Assembly: GCA_040377825.1 (NCBI GenBank)
Contig: JBEINZ010000179.1
Coordinates: 1-6,761 of the forward strand
DNA length: 6,761 bases
Reading direction: 5' to 3'
Source of the DNA: JBEINZ01 sp040377825
Lineage (GTDB): Bacteria; Pseudomonadota; Alphaproteobacteria; Rhizobiales; Ancalomicrobiaceae
Part shown: in pieces, positions 5,532-6,761 of the stretch
How positions within the stretch are numbered: position 1 is the first letter of the stretch
Layout: each line of letters opens with the position of its first letter
Made by a program: the position numbers and the translations under genes
Notes under the pieces: generated by a model
The model's database searches: none
Told to the model about the DNA's origin: nothing
Seen by the model: only the letters and a program-made list of their open reading frames with translations

Positions 5532-6761
5532 ATGCAGCCTAGCCTTCGTTTGGGTCTCGCCGGTCTCGGCACGGTCGGCGCTTCCGTGGTGCGTCTGCTC
5601 GATCGGCACGCCAAGGATCTCGCGCTGCGCTGCGGCCGGCCGATCGTTCTGCGCGCGGTCTCGGCGCGCGACCGCACACGCGATCGTGGCGTCGATCTCA
5701 GCAACGTCAATTGGTTCCAGGATCCGGTTCGGTTGGCGACCGATCCGGGCATCGACGTCTTTGTCGAACTGATCGGCGGCGCCTCCGGTCCGGCCGAGGC
5801 CTCGGTGCGCGCGGCGCTGGAAACCGGCAAACATGTCGTGACCGCCAATAAGGCGCTGCTTGCCCGCCATGGCAACGAACTGGCCGGTATCGCGGAGAAA
5901 AAGGGCGTCAGTCTCAATTTCGAAGCCGCCGTTGCCGGCGGTATTCCGATTATCAAGACATTGCGCGAGGCGTTGGTCGGCAATTCGGTGAGCCGGGTCA
6001 CCGGCATCTTGAACGGGACCTGCAACTACATCCTGACCCGCATGCAGGCCGAGGGCTTGTCGTTCCAAGCATGTTTGAAGGAAGCGCAGCGGCTTGGCTA
6101 TGCGGAAGCGGACCCGACATTCGATGTCGGCGGTTTCGACACGGCGCATAAGCTCGCGCTTCTCACCAGCCTCGCCTTCGGCAGCGAGATCGACGTCGGA
6201 TCGATCTATATCGAAGGTATCGAGCGCATCACGCTTTCGGATATCGAGGCCGCCGACGAGCTCGGCTATCGCCTGAAGCTGCTGGGCATCGCCGAGCGCA
6301 CCGAGAGCGGGATCGAGCAGCGCGTCCATCCGACCATGGTGCCGAAATCCTCCGCGATCGCGCGGATCGACGGCGTGCTGAACGCGGTCGGTGTCGACGG
6401 CGATTTCGTCGGCAAACTGATGCTGGTCGGGCCTGGTGCCGGCGGCGATGCCACGGCTTCCTCCGTCGTCGGCGATATCGCGGACATCGCGCGGGGCACC
6501 GCGCTTTCGGTGATGGGACGGCCGTCCGAGTCGATGGAGCCTTATCAAAAGGCCAGCGTGCGCGCGCACAAGGGCGGATACTATGTGCGGCTTGCCGTGC
6601 ATGACCGGCCAGGCGCCTTGGCGGCGGTTACGACGCGGATGGCGGAGCGGGGCATCTCGCTCGAATCGATCGTGCAGCGCAAACGCGCGCCGCGCGCCGA
6701 CGCGCCGGGTGCCCCGGCCCCTGCCGAACCGCAAACAATCATCCTCATCACCTATGAGACC
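5532..6761 (+). CDS. hom: Homoserine dehydrogenase, 3'-truncated by the window edge
   Basis: Homoserine dehydrogenase reduces L-aspartate-4-semialdehyde to L-homoserine with NAD(P)H, at the branch to threonine and methionine, in the cytoplasm. The 410 visible residues hold the NAD(P)-binding Rossmann motif GLAGLGTVGASV (8-19), TANKALLA (104-111, Lys107), the catalytic-domain block GILNGTCNYILTRM (158-171), and GYAEADPTFDVGGFD (189-203). Glu192, Asp203 and Lys207 match the spacing of the yeast active-site residues. An ACT-like regulatory domain starts at about 349 (YYVRLAVHDRPGALAAV), which suggests feedback by threonine. The frame is open at the right edge, probably lacking about 20-40 residues. 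The ATG at 5532 lies directly before the Rossmann strand, as in relatives, although its ribosome site is weak, consistent with translation as the second gene of an operon with the aminotransferase. Confidence 0.96.
   Translation, partial: MQPSLRLGLAGLGTVGASVVRLLDRHAKDLALRCGRPIVLRAVSARDRTRDRGVDLSNVNWFQDPVRLATDPGIDVFVELIGGASGPAEASVRAALETGKHVVTANKALLARHGNELAGIAEKKGVSLNFEAAVAGGIPIIKTLREALVGNSVSRVTGILNGTCNYILTRMQAEGLSFQACLKEAQRLGYAEADPTFDVGGFDTAHKLALLTSLAFGSEIDVGSIYIEGIERITLSDIEAADELGYRLKLLGIAERTESGIEQRVHPTMVPKSSAIARIDGVLNAVGVDGDFVGKLMLVGPGAGGDATASSVVGDIADIARGTALSVMGRPSESMEPYQKASVRAHKGGYYVRLAVHDRPGALAAVTTRMAERGISLESIVQRKRAPRADAPGAPAPAEPQTIILITYET

Noticed and set aside
5311..5772. Plus-strand 153-codon frame spanning the aminotransferase-hom junction
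   Set aside because: It overlaps both genes out of frame and has no ribosome site or motif.
5457..6734. Minus-strand open frame of 425 codons antisense to hom
   Set aside because: Longer than many real genes, but entirely antisense to a clear homoserine dehydrogenase, with Arg/Asp-rich composition and no domain.
1..6761. CRISPR arrays, tRNA/rRNA genes, insertion-sequence transposases, prophage or defence genes
   Set aside because: None seen. The only tandem repeat is the in-frame collagen tract, and the only large inverted repeat is the 1462-1651 element, which has no transposase.

Overview
The window reads as GC-rich chromosomal DNA from an alphaproteobacterium, most likely of the Hyphomicrobiales/Rhizobiales (inferred from protein character and gene neighbourhood; no rRNA or tRNA is present). 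It carries four housekeeping or storage-metabolism genes of well-known families (argC, phaC, an AlaC-type aminotransferase gene, hom) and two small lipoprotein genes. argC and hom are cut by the window edges. Nearly all remaining long open frames are antisense or out-of-frame shadows of these genes.

Layout: 1-813 (+) is the 3' part of argC (arginine biosynthesis). 906-1400 (+) encodes a small predicted lipoprotein with an uninterrupted collagen-like Gly-X-Y domain and a four-cysteine tail, followed by a terminator hairpin at 1422-1453. The convergent spacer between it and phaC is largely filled by a roughly 190-bp imperfect palindrome (1462-1651) that encodes nothing visible. phaC (class I polyhydroxyalkanoate synthase) runs on the minus strand, 3468 to 1657. 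A 206-bp divergent spacer (3469-3674) follows and should hold the promoters of phaC and of a small lipoprotein gene (3675-4058, +). After a 198-bp spacer with two hairpins come the aminotransferase gene (4257-5474, +) and, 57 bp on, hom (5532 to the window end, +).

Metabolic links: homoserine dehydrogenase sits on the aspartate-to-threonine/methionine branch. The aminotransferase is of the alanine-forming AlaC type, probably co-transcribed with hom. PhaC polymerises (R)-3-hydroxyacyl-CoA into storage granules. From memory, the phaC / aminotransferase / hom neighbourhood recurs in Rhizobiales.

The parts least explained by known genes are the 1462-1651 foldback element, the collagen-like lipoprotein, and a leader upstream of the aminotransferase gene in which one arm can pair either with an upstream-of-SD segment or with the Shine-Dalgarno itself. 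No clearly new multi-gene system was found.
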